This document shows positions 1 through 4,834 of a DNA stretch of 6,307 nucleotides, piece by piece (within the stretch, counting starts at the first letter, position 1; every line of letters begins with the position of its first letter). Under the pieces are notes generated by a model, which saw only the letters and a program-made list of their open reading frames with translations, made no database searches and was not told the origin of the DNA. This DNA comes from Pseudomonadota bacterium. Lineage in GTDB: Bacteria; Pseudomonadota; Gammaproteobacteria; Xanthomonadales; Marinicellaceae. The translations under genes were made by a program, and so were the position numbers. The DNA lies in assembly GCA_008501575.1 (NCBI GenBank), contig QQUO01000201.1, forward strand, positions 1 to 6,307, read 5' to 3'.

Positions 1-132
1 CAGTCCCTATTAATAATAAGAAGCCATGGGCATACAATGGCCGCCTATGGTGCAACACAACATTATTTTCCACCACATTACATTTTATTTTCGGGTATTA
101 TGGCGACTGATATGGGCTTAATCACCAGTTGA
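1..132 (+). CDS. Possible 3' end of an upstream gene (weak)
   Basis: Frame 1 is open from the left edge to a TGA at 130-132 and would encode 43 residues ending in ...DMGLITS. The translation has a hydrophobic, aromatic patch (HYFPPHYILFSGIMATDMGL) that could be the tail of a membrane or globular protein, and I do not recognise the family. An ATG lies inside it at 37. The support is thin: a second frame (starting at base 3) is also open for about 35 codons, so an open stretch this short could be chance. It is listed because a gene entering from the left would be expected to end about here, just before the leader of the lipoprotein gene. Confidence 0.25.
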   Translation, partial: QSLLIIRSHGHTMAAYGATQHYFPPHYILFSGIMATDMGLITS

Positions 133-152
133 GCATTGCTATTTTTTTATAC

Positions 153-156
153 GGAG
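153..156 (+). promoter_or_regulatory. Ribosome binding site of the lipoprotein gene
   Basis: GGAG lies 10 bases before the ATG at 167 and supports that start. The bases before it are T-rich (a run of seven T at about 142-148), but I see no convincing -35/-10 pair, so the promoter is not located. Confidence 0.5.
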
Positions 157-166
157 TCAGAAGTAA

Positions 167-739
167 ATGAAATCATTCTTATATATAGTTGTTTCTTCAC
201 TTGGATTATTGTTAATGGGTTGTCAGTCGGAAGATTCCGAGCTATCTAATCAAGACAGTTCAGATAAGATTGCCACTCATGAATCTCAAGAACTTAAAGA
301 AATGGCAGCATCAAAGGGTGAAAAAAAGACCGAAGAACAACCACAAAAAATCTTGCTGAGTGAAACGGTTATCCCTCTGTCAACTCTTGACCCTGACCAA
401 AGCATTTACGTTTTTATGCAATTAAGTGGCACATTAATAAATATTGCTAAAGACAATAGTTGGGCGGTCATTAGCGATGGTGATAAGCAATATTTTGCGT
501 TTGGCCATGCCGGTATGGAAATGTTTACCCCTGACTCATTGGGACAACCTGTTTATATCAGGGCTGCGGTAGAAAAACTACCCATAGATGATCGTTTATT
601 TAAATTAATCAGTAGCAGAGGTCTGGCACCAGATCGTGTGTCACATATCTTAAACAGAGATTATCAGCTTAATACCACCAAATTTGCTGTGGCAAGCAGT
701 GTCAGCCAAAAAGATTTTGAGTTTATGCATAAACTATAA
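167..739 (+). CDS. Small lipoprotein of unknown function
   Basis: The 190-residue product starts with a short positive N-terminus and a hydrophobic stretch (residues 4-17). A lipobox L16-M17-G18-C19 follows, so signal peptidase II should cleave before Cys19, which would be lipidated. Residues +2 and +3 are Q and S, not Asp, which by the usual Lol rule points to the outer membrane. Residues 20-62 are a charged, low-complexity linker rich in E, K, S and Q. The remainder (about 63-190) looks like a compact domain with alternating strands (SIYVFMQLSGTLINI, SWAVISDG, QYFAFGHAG, PVYIRAAVEKL), a pattern that could fit a small beta-barrel or OB-like fold; this is inference. No family is recognised. 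It converges on the TetR gene with only 12 bases between stop codons and no obvious terminator, so the two transcripts probably overlap. Confidence 0.8.
   Translation: MKSFLYIVVSSLGLLLMGCQSEDSELSNQDSSDKIATHESQELKEMAASKGEKKTEEQPQKILLSETVIPLSTLDPDQSIYVFMQLSGTLINIAKDNSWAVISDGDKQYFAFGHAGMEMFTPDSLGQPVYIRAAVEKLPIDDRLFKLISSRGLAPDRVSHILNRDYQLNTTKFAVASSVSQKDFEFMHKL
720..735. repeat. 16-base perfect palindrome at the lipoprotein / TetR convergent junction
   Basis: AGTTTATGCATAAACT is its own reverse complement over all 16 bases. It covers the last sense codons of the lipoprotein gene and lies 17-32 bases beyond the TetR stop. As RNA it could fold a 6-bp AU-rich stem with a UGCA loop. On the minus strand it is followed by a T-rich stretch (a run of five T about 11 bases on), so it could be a weak terminator for the TetR transcript. 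It could also be a protein-binding site: its core TTTATGCAT recurs at 1683-1691 inside the candidate operator. A rough chance expectation for one 16-base palindrome in a window this size is about 0.1. Confidence 0.45.
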
Positions 740-751
740 AAGTGATATGTT

Positions 752-1378
752 TTAAGTCAAAAATTCACGTGATAATTGATCAAGCAGGTCCTTTTGCTGC
801 TTGTCTAAAAATGGGCTTATCATTTGTAAAATATGGAAAATGCCGTGTGACAGCTTTTTCTGCTCATCAAAACTGTCATCAAAAATAGCCACAGAGTAAT
901 TGAGCCAAAAAGTGGCGGTTAGGGCAATTTGGTCCGCTAAATTTGCACAAGTGGCGGCATCCGCTTTTAATATCTTAAGGCTTTGTAATTGTTTTAGAAT
1001 ATCCAATGCGGTTTGTGATTTTAAAGCTAAAATTCGTCGAAAGTGACGTTTTAAAAATTCAATACGATTCATCAACTGAATCAGGTTTCGGTATAAAAAA
1101 CGATATTCCACAATCACATCAAACACCAGATTTAAGTACAGCCACATGTCCTTCATGGTGGTGTTTTCAACATCAGGAATGGTCAGAACTTCCTTGATTT
1201 TTATTTCATAGCGTAAAAACAATTGCCAGATAATGTCGTTCTTACTTTTATAATGGTAATACAAGTTCCCGGGGCTGATGTCCATTTCATCGGCAATGTG
1301 ATTGGTGGTCACATTGGGTTCGCCCTCTTCATTAAATAATCGCAAGGCGGTCAGCAGTATGCGTTCTTTGGTTTCCAT
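752..1378 (-). CDS. TetR/AcrR-family transcriptional regulator
   Basis: The 208-residue length is typical of TetR regulators. The N-terminal DNA-binding domain is clear: helix 1 about residues 3-18 (ERILLTALRLFNEEG), then the helix-turn-helix at about 24-43 (TTNHIADEMDISPGNLYYHY) followed by KSKNDII. The rest is a helical C-terminal domain that should bind a ligand and dimerise; the ligand cannot be read from sequence. The combination NVTTNHIADE...SPGNLYYHY resembles a proteobacterial TetR subgroup with its own C-terminal domain family, as I recall. The ATG lies two bases after the acyl-CoA-binding protein stop (TGA-TA-ATG), so the two genes are almost certainly one transcript with coupled translation. 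The context suggests control of acyl-CoA or fatty alcohol metabolism, probably as a repressor of its own operon and of the divergent reductase; that role is inference. Confidence 0.92.
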   Translation of the reverse strand: METKERILLTALRLFNEEGEPNVTTNHIADEMDISPGNLYYHYKSKNDIIWQLFLRYEIKIKEVLTIPDVENTTMKDMWLYLNLVFDVIVEYRFLYRNLIQLMNRIEFLKRHFRRILALKSQTALDILKQLQSLKILKADAATCANLADQIALTATFWLNYSVAIFDDSFDEQKKLSHGIFHILQMISPFLDKQQKDLLDQLSREFLT

Positions 1379-1380
1379 TA

Positions 1381-1638
1381 TCAGGCGGTCAACTTAGCAA
1401 CCAAATCAATGTATTGTTGCTTCGCCACATCCTGAGCTGTACCCTTGCATTTTTCCCAGGCCTCGTACTTGGCGGCGCCGACAAAATCAAAAAAACCCGG
1501 CTTATCACCACTGACATCACCCTGGGTGCCTTGTTTATAAAAAGCATAAAGTTTAAGTAAAGTGGCGTCATCCGGTTTTTGGGAAAGTTTTTTTACCTCT
1601 ATTTGCGCCTTCTCAAATGCATCATCTAATTCAGTCAT
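1381..1638 (-). CDS. Acyl-CoA-binding protein (ACBP family)
   Basis: This 85-residue protein matches the usual single-domain ACBP length (about 86-90) and has the family hallmarks in order: LYAFYKQGTQGD (residues 30-41), KPGFFDFVGAAKYEAWEKCKG (46-66) and QYIDLVAKL (75-83). The residues that bind the CoA head group in the animal proteins (Tyr28, Lys32, Lys54, Tyr73 in bovine numbering) appear to correspond to Tyr31, Lys35, Lys57 and Tyr76 here. It should be a soluble cytoplasmic four-helix protein that holds long-chain acyl-CoA, protecting it and passing it to enzymes. ACBP is widespread in eukaryotes but patchy in bacteria. It is the first gene of the ACBP-TetR pair and diverges from the acyl-CoA reductase, whose substrate it would carry. 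No strong ribosome binding site precedes the ATG. Confidence 0.93.
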   Translation of the reverse strand: MTELDDAFEKAQIEVKKLSQKPDDATLLKLYAFYKQGTQGDVSGDKPGFFDFVGAAKYEAWEKCKGTAQDVAKQQYIDLVAKLTA

Positions 1639-1643
1639 GGTAT

Positions 1644-1666
1644 GATTATCAATTTATTGAATAATC
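1644..1666. promoter_or_regulatory. Candidate operator 2: imperfect inverted repeat
   Basis: GATTATCAAT (1644-1653) and ATTGAATAATC (1656-1666) are inverted copies separated by TT, complementary over ten bases except for one extra A at 1660. The site lies between the putative ACBP transcription start and the ACBP start codon, a position suited to a repressor. It could also fold as an AU-rich hairpin in the ACBP leader. Its half-site differs from that of the neighbouring repeat at 1672-1698, so the two need not bind the same protein. Confidence 0.35.
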
Positions 1667-1669
1667 TTT

Positions 1670-1698
1670 ATTTGACACGATTTTTATGCATCGGTCAA
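1670..1698 (-). promoter_or_regulatory. Putative sigma-70 promoter of the ACBP-tetR operon
   Basis: On the minus strand TTGACC (1698-1693, five of six matches to the -35 consensus) is followed after exactly 17 bases by TCAAAT (1675-1670, four of six matches to the -10). This gives a start near 1662 and a leader of about 25 bases before the ATG at 1638. Both hexamers fall inside the inverted repeat 1672-1698 or touch it, so a bound repressor would block polymerase. Confidence 0.4.
1672..1698. promoter_or_regulatory. Candidate TetR operator 1: inverted repeat in the divergent promoter region
   Basis: The left arm TTGACACGAT (1672-1681) and right arm ATCGGTCAA (1690-1698) are inverted copies: TTGAC pairs with GTCAA exactly, and CGAT pairs with ATCG after a single-base offset (extra A at 1677). 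The spacer is TTTTATGC. The total length of 27 bases and the location between two divergent genes, one in the operon of a TetR regulator, are what one expects for an autoregulatory operator. The left arm also contains a perfect -35 hexamer TTGACA for rightward transcription (1672-1677), though I cannot find a good -10 at 16-18 bases from it. Binding by the local TetR protein is inference. Confidence 0.45.
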
Positions 1699-1708
1699 TG
1701 ACAAAAAC

Positions 1709-1713
1709 GGGAG
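1709..1713 (+). promoter_or_regulatory. Ribosome binding site that fixes the reductase start at 1722
   Basis: GGGAG ends 8 bases before the ATG at 1722, a good Shine-Dalgarno position. The more upstream in-frame ATG at 1686 lies inside the inverted repeat and has no such site. The ATG at 1722 gives MSYFVTGGSGFIG, the normal N-terminus for this family. Confidence 0.7.
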
Positions 1714-1721
1714 AACAAGGC

Positions 1722-3710
1722 ATGTCATATTTTGTTACCGGCGGTTCTGGATTTATCGGACGCTTTTTATTACCTAAATTATTTGCACGCAAAGGCCGTA
1801 TTTATCTGTTAGTCAGAAAGGGCTCTGTGAATAAGTTAAAACAGCAGCTTAAGGACATGGATGCACCGCTCAACCGCATAGAGCTGGTCACCGGTGATTT
1901 AAACAAAGCACAATTAGGGCTCAGCAAAAAACAGCGGCAAGCGCTGCAATCGAAGGTCAAACACTTTTTTCATTTGGCGGCTGTTTATGATATGGCAGCA
2001 GACTTAGAAGCGCAGCAGAACAGTAATGTAGATGGCACCCAACACGCCATGGATTTGGCCGCTGACATTAAAGCCGGCTGTTTTCACCATATTTCATCGA
2101 TTGCCGTGGCCGGACTATACCCCGGTGTTTTCAGAGAAGATATGTTCGAAGAGGCTGAAGGTCTGGAACACCCATATTTCAAAACCAAACATGAAGCTGA
2201 AAAAGTGGTCAGAAAAAACTGTCAAGTGCCCTATCGAATTTACCGTCCGGCAATGGTGTTAGGTCATTCTGAGACCGGTGAAATTGATAAAATTGATGGA
2301 CCTTATTACTTCTTTAAACTGATTCAAAAACTACGCAAGGCCTTTCCCCAGTGGATGCCGATGATGGGCATCGAAGGCGGCCGTTTAAATATGGTGCCGG
2401 TTAATTATGTGGTGGATGTGATTGATCATATCGCACATAAAAAAGGTCTTGATGGCGGTTGTTTTCATATCACTGATCCAAAACCAAAACGCATTGGCCA
2501 CGTGCTGAATATTTTTGCCGATGCCGCCCATGCACCGCAAATGAATATGCGCATTGATGCACGGGTGTTTAATTTTATTCCCGGTGCGGTTAAACAAGGT
2601 TTAATGATGTTGTCACCGGTGAAACGCATTAGACAACAAATCATGAATGATTTGGGGATTCCGCCGGGGGTACTGACTTTTGTTAATTATCCCACCCGTT
2701 TTGATGATCGCGAAACCCAAAAAGCCATAAAAGGATCGGGCATTAAATTACCGAAATTAAAAAGTTACGCATGGACCTTATGGGATTATTGGGAGCGACA
2801 TCTGGACCCTGATTTATTTATCGACCGTTCTCTGTCAGGCCGGGTAAAAGGAAAACGGGTGATGGTCACCGGTGCCACCTCCGGGATCGGATTGGCCACG
2901 GCGCAGATGTTGGCTGAAGCTGGCGCCGAACTCATTATTGTGGCCAGAAAAAAACAAGCGCTGCAAGAAACCGCCGAAGAACTCAAAAAACTGGGTGCCG
3001 CAGCAGTTCACAGCTACAGTGCCGATATTGCCAATGAAAAAGCCGCCAATCAATTGGTGGCCGATGTGATAGATGATTTGGGTGGTGTTGACATATTGAT
3101 TAACAATGCCGGCCGATCAATTCGCCGATCGATTGCATTGTCTTATGATCGGTTTCATGATTTTGAACGGACCATGGATTTGAATTATTTTGGCTCACTG
3201 CGGTTAATAATGGGCTTTTTGCCGGGCATGGCTGAACGTTGTCTTGGACATGTGATAAACATCTCTTCGATTGGTGTGTTAACAAATGCACCGCGCTTTT
3301 CCGCCTATGTGGCCTCCAAAGCGGCTCTGGATGCCTTTGCCCGTTGTGCTGCTGCGGAATATAATGATGTCAATGTGGCCTTTACCACCATTAATATGCC
3401 TTTGGTGCGTACCCCGATGATTGCACCGACCAAAATGTATAACTCGGTGCCGACCATTTCTCCGGAAGAAGCGGCACTGTTTATTAAAGATGCCATTATT
3501 CGCCGGCCGCAACGCATTGCCACCCGATTGGGTGTATTTGCCCAGGTGATGCATGCGTTGGCGCCAAAATCCATGGAAGTGGTGATGAACACCGCTTTTA
3601 ACATGTTTCCCGACTCTGCGGCTGCCAGAGGAGAGCAGAGTGGCGGCAACAGAGAACCGTCACCGGAACAAATGGCTTTTGCCAGTCTGATGCGCGGAGT
3701 GCATTGGTGA
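1722..3710 (+). CDS. Two-domain fatty acyl-CoA reductase (Maqu_2507-like SDR fusion)
   Basis: This 662-residue protein joins two short-chain dehydrogenase domains. The N-terminal extended SDR domain (about 1-365) has the nucleotide motif TGGSGFIG (6-13), HLAAVYD (84-90), the Ser pair in HHISSIA (122-128) and Tyr152-x3-Lys156. The C-terminal classical SDR domain (about 375-630) has TGATSGIG (383-390), NNAG (461-464), INISS (512-516) and Tyr529-x3-Lys533. Both catalytic sets look intact. Domain order, length and many stretches (NNAGRSIRRS, YDRFHDFERTM, NMPLV+TPMIAPTK) match from memory the roughly 660-residue Marinobacter reductase Maqu_2507, which uses NADPH to reduce long-chain acyl-CoA to fatty alcohol. 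By analogy with Acinetobacter Acr1, the C-terminal domain probably makes the aldehyde and the N-terminal domain the alcohol. The last 30 residues are a Ser/Gly/Glu-rich tail. It diverges from ACBP and probably shares its control region. Use in wax ester synthesis is likely but not shown here. Confidence 0.9.
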   Translation: MSYFVTGGSGFIGRFLLPKLFARKGRIYLLVRKGSVNKLKQQLKDMDAPLNRIELVTGDLNKAQLGLSKKQRQALQSKVKHFFHLAAVYDMAADLEAQQNSNVDGTQHAMDLAADIKAGCFHHISSIAVAGLYPGVFREDMFEEAEGLEHPYFKTKHEAEKVVRKNCQVPYRIYRPAMVLGHSETGEIDKIDGPYYFFKLIQKLRKAFPQWMPMMGIEGGRLNMVPVNYVVDVIDHIAHKKGLDGGCFHITDPKPKRIGHVLNIFADAAHAPQMNMRIDARVFNFIPGAVKQGLMMLSPVKRIRQQIMNDLGIPPGVLTFVNYPTRFDDRETQKAIKGSGIKLPKLKSYAWTLWDYWERHLDPDLFIDRSLSGRVKGKRVMVTGATSGIGLATAQMLAEAGAELIIVARKKQALQETAEELKKLGAAAVHSYSADIANEKAANQLVADVIDDLGGVDILINNAGRSIRRSIALSYDRFHDFERTMDLNYFGSLRLIMGFLPGMAERCLGHVINISSIGVLTNAPRFSAYVASKAALDAFARCAAAEYNDVNVAFTTINMPLVRTPMIAPTKMYNSVPTISPEEAALFIKDAIIRRPQRIATRLGVFAQVMHALAPKSMEVVMNTAFNMFPDSAAARGEQSGGNREPSPEQMAFASLMRGVHW

Positions 3711-3718
3711 TTAACAAT

Positions 3719-3741
3719 AAAAAAGTCTCGAGACATTTTTT
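3719..3741 (+). terminator. Weak hairpin with T-run after the reductase gene
   Basis: The palindrome GTCTCGAGAC (3725-3734) is flanked by A6 (3719-3724) and by A then T6 (3736-3741). It can fold as a 3-bp GTC/GAC stem with a TCGA loop, extended by A-T pairs beyond an A/A mismatch. The layout resembles a rho-independent terminator, possibly acting in both directions, but the GC part is very short, so termination may be partial. It begins 8 bases after the reductase stop. Confidence 0.35.
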
Positions 3742-3765
3742 ACAGAAAATTAAAATGGTTATCGG

Positions 3766-3771
3766 TACAAT
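3766..3771 (+). promoter_or_regulatory. Possible -10 element of the exbB-exbD-msbA operon
   Basis: TACAAT matches five of six bases of the -10 consensus and lies 31 bases before the exbB start. The best -35-like hexamer, TTTACA at 3739-3744, is 21 bases away, which is too far for a normal sigma-70 promoter, so this is a tentative call. A promoter somewhere in this 92-base gap is plausible because a hairpin separates the genes. Confidence 0.25.
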
Positions 3772-3788
3772 GTGTTCACATTTACTTT

Positions 3789-3793
3789 GGGAG
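3789..3793 (+). promoter_or_regulatory. Ribosome binding site supporting the GTG start of exbB
   Basis: GGGAG lies 9 bases before the GTG at 3803. The next in-frame ATG (residue 12) would remove part of the first membrane segment, so GTG is the better start. Confidence 0.65.
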
Positions 3794-3802
3794 TGAGTTA
3801 AG

Positions 3803-4414
3803 GTGTTTGAGATAGTCAGTAGTGGCGGCGTGGTGATGATTTTTTTATTGTTGCTGATGGCCTTGGCAATGATGATTGTGGCAGAACGATTTTGGAGTTT
3901 GCGTAATCAGGAAATTATTCCCCAAAAACTTGGTAGAGACGTCATCAAGTGGGCCAAAAAGAAGCAACTGGACGAGGCCCATGTATCGCGTTTGGCAGAA
4001 AATTCACCACTGGGATATTTAATGGCCACGGCTATCCAGCAACGAGACCGAAAACGGGCTGAAATTATTGAAGCGGTGGAAGATGCCGGACGACATGTAT
4101 CGCACCAATTAGAAAAGCCGCTTAATTGGCTCCAGGCGATTGCCGAAGTGGCGCCATTGTTGGGATTGTTGGGGACAGTGATTGGTATGATGAAGGTGTT
4201 TGCCAGCATTATGGAATTTGGCGTGGGAGATGCCAACCAATTGGCCGGCGGTATTTCACAAGCATTAACGACCACAGCGGCAGGATTAATCGTGGCCATT
4301 CCGACGGTATTGTTCTACCGTTACTTTAAAAACCGCATTGCCGACCAAACCATTGTTATGGAACAACAAGTAATGCAGTTGATTGATAGTCTGGCACCGG
4401 TTGAGAAAGCATGA
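3803..4414 (+). CDS. exbB: ExbB/TolQ/MotA-family proton channel subunit
   Basis: This 203-residue inner-membrane protein has the family layout: a first membrane helix (about 9-28, GVVMIFLLLLMALAMMIVAE), a long cytoplasmic part (29-105), then two helices (about 109-135 and 148-172). The conserved core is AEVAPLLGLLGTVIGMM (114-130) and GGISQALTTTAAGLIVAIP (149-167), where the Thr-rich TTTAAG segment lines the ion path in known ExbB. Together with ExbD it should form a proton-driven motor. Classical ExbBD powers TonB-dependent uptake, but no tonB is present here. ExbBD pairs located beside msbA are common in gammaproteobacteria and their energised partner is not always known. Translation starts at GTG and the gene overlaps exbD by 4 bases (ATGA). 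The symbol denotes the family; a TolQ-like role cannot be excluded. Confidence 0.92.
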   Translation: MFEIVSSGGVVMIFLLLLMALAMMIVAERFWSLRNQEIIPQKLGRDVIKWAKKKQLDEAHVSRLAENSPLGYLMATAIQQRDRKRAEIIEAVEDAGRHVSHQLEKPLNWLQAIAEVAPLLGLLGTVIGMMKVFASIMEFGVGDANQLAGGISQALTTTAAGLIVAIPTVLFYRYFKNRIADQTIVMEQQVMQLIDSLAPVEKA

Positions 4415-4830
4415 AGTTTTCCGCCGAAAACAATAATCCTTCACGGCTTAATTTGACCTCTTTAATTGATGTGGTTTTTTTGTTATTGATTTTTTTTATG
4501 GTCACCACCACCTTCGAAAAACAGGCCAAATTAAAAATCGAGTTACCGGAAGCCTCACAACAAACCACAGCCAGTGAAAGTCAAAACATAACCATCACAA
4601 TTAATGCCAAAGGCACCTATTATATTAATGAACGAGAACTGTCCACACAAGATGGCAAGACCTTACAAAAGCAACTCTTGGACGTGGCCGGTGATGACCG
4701 CGACATGAAAGTTCTGGTTAAAGCCGATGCCAATGCCGCCCATAAGTATGTGGTGACTGTGTTAGATGTGTTGGGTCAAATGGGCTTTACCGGCATTGCC
4801 ATTGCCACCACTGAAAGCCAACAACCTTAA
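4411..4830 (+). CDS. exbD: ExbD/TolR-family motor subunit
   Basis: The 139-residue protein has a short cytoplasmic N-terminus, one membrane helix (about 17-36, SLIDVVFLLLIFFMVTTTF) and a periplasmic domain (about 40-139). Asp20 in the LIDVVFLLLIFF motif corresponds to the essential proton-carrying Asp of ExbD (Asp25 in E. coli). The periplasmic part has the usual pattern: KLKIELPEA, ITITINAKGTYYINE, and VLVKADANAAHKYVVTVLDVLGQMGFTGIAIAT. It pairs with the preceding ExbB, whose stop codon overlaps this ATG, so the two should be made in fixed ratio by coupled translation. The length agrees with ExbD (about 140), and there is no sign of damage. Confidence 0.93.
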   Translation: MKFSAENNNPSRLNLTSLIDVVFLLLIFFMVTTTFEKQAKLKIELPEASQQTTASESQNITITINAKGTYYINERELSTQDGKTLQKQLLDVAGDDRDMKVLVKADANAAHKYVVTVLDVLGQMGFTGIAIATTESQQP

Positions 4831-4834
4831 TGCC

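Noticed and set aside
736..790. Strong bidirectional terminator between the convergent lipoprotein and TetR genes
   Set aside because: No GC-rich stem followed by a T-run is present; repeated GTGATA at 742 and 770 is direct, not inverted, and CACGTG alone is too short.
1686..1721. Upstream ATG at 1686 as the start of the reductase (12 extra residues)
   Set aside because: It lies inside the inverted repeat, has no Shine-Dalgarno site, and adds residues before the conserved MSYFVTGG start; the ATG at 1722 has GGGAG 8 bases upstream.
3112..3140. Near-direct repeat GCCGATCAATTC / GCCGATCGATTG
   Set aside because: It encodes the RSIRRSI stretch just after NNAG, which is a conserved protein motif in this reductase family, so the repeat follows from protein sequence.
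3305..3736. Long open frame on the minus strand opposite the 3' part of the reductase (143 codons)
   Set aside because: The plus-strand frame encodes a conserved SDR domain; the antisense translation has no recognisable features and is a shadow of its codon bias.
3907..4299. Minus-strand open frame of 130 codons opposite exbB
   Set aside because: It is a shadow of the clearly conserved ExbB coding sequence.
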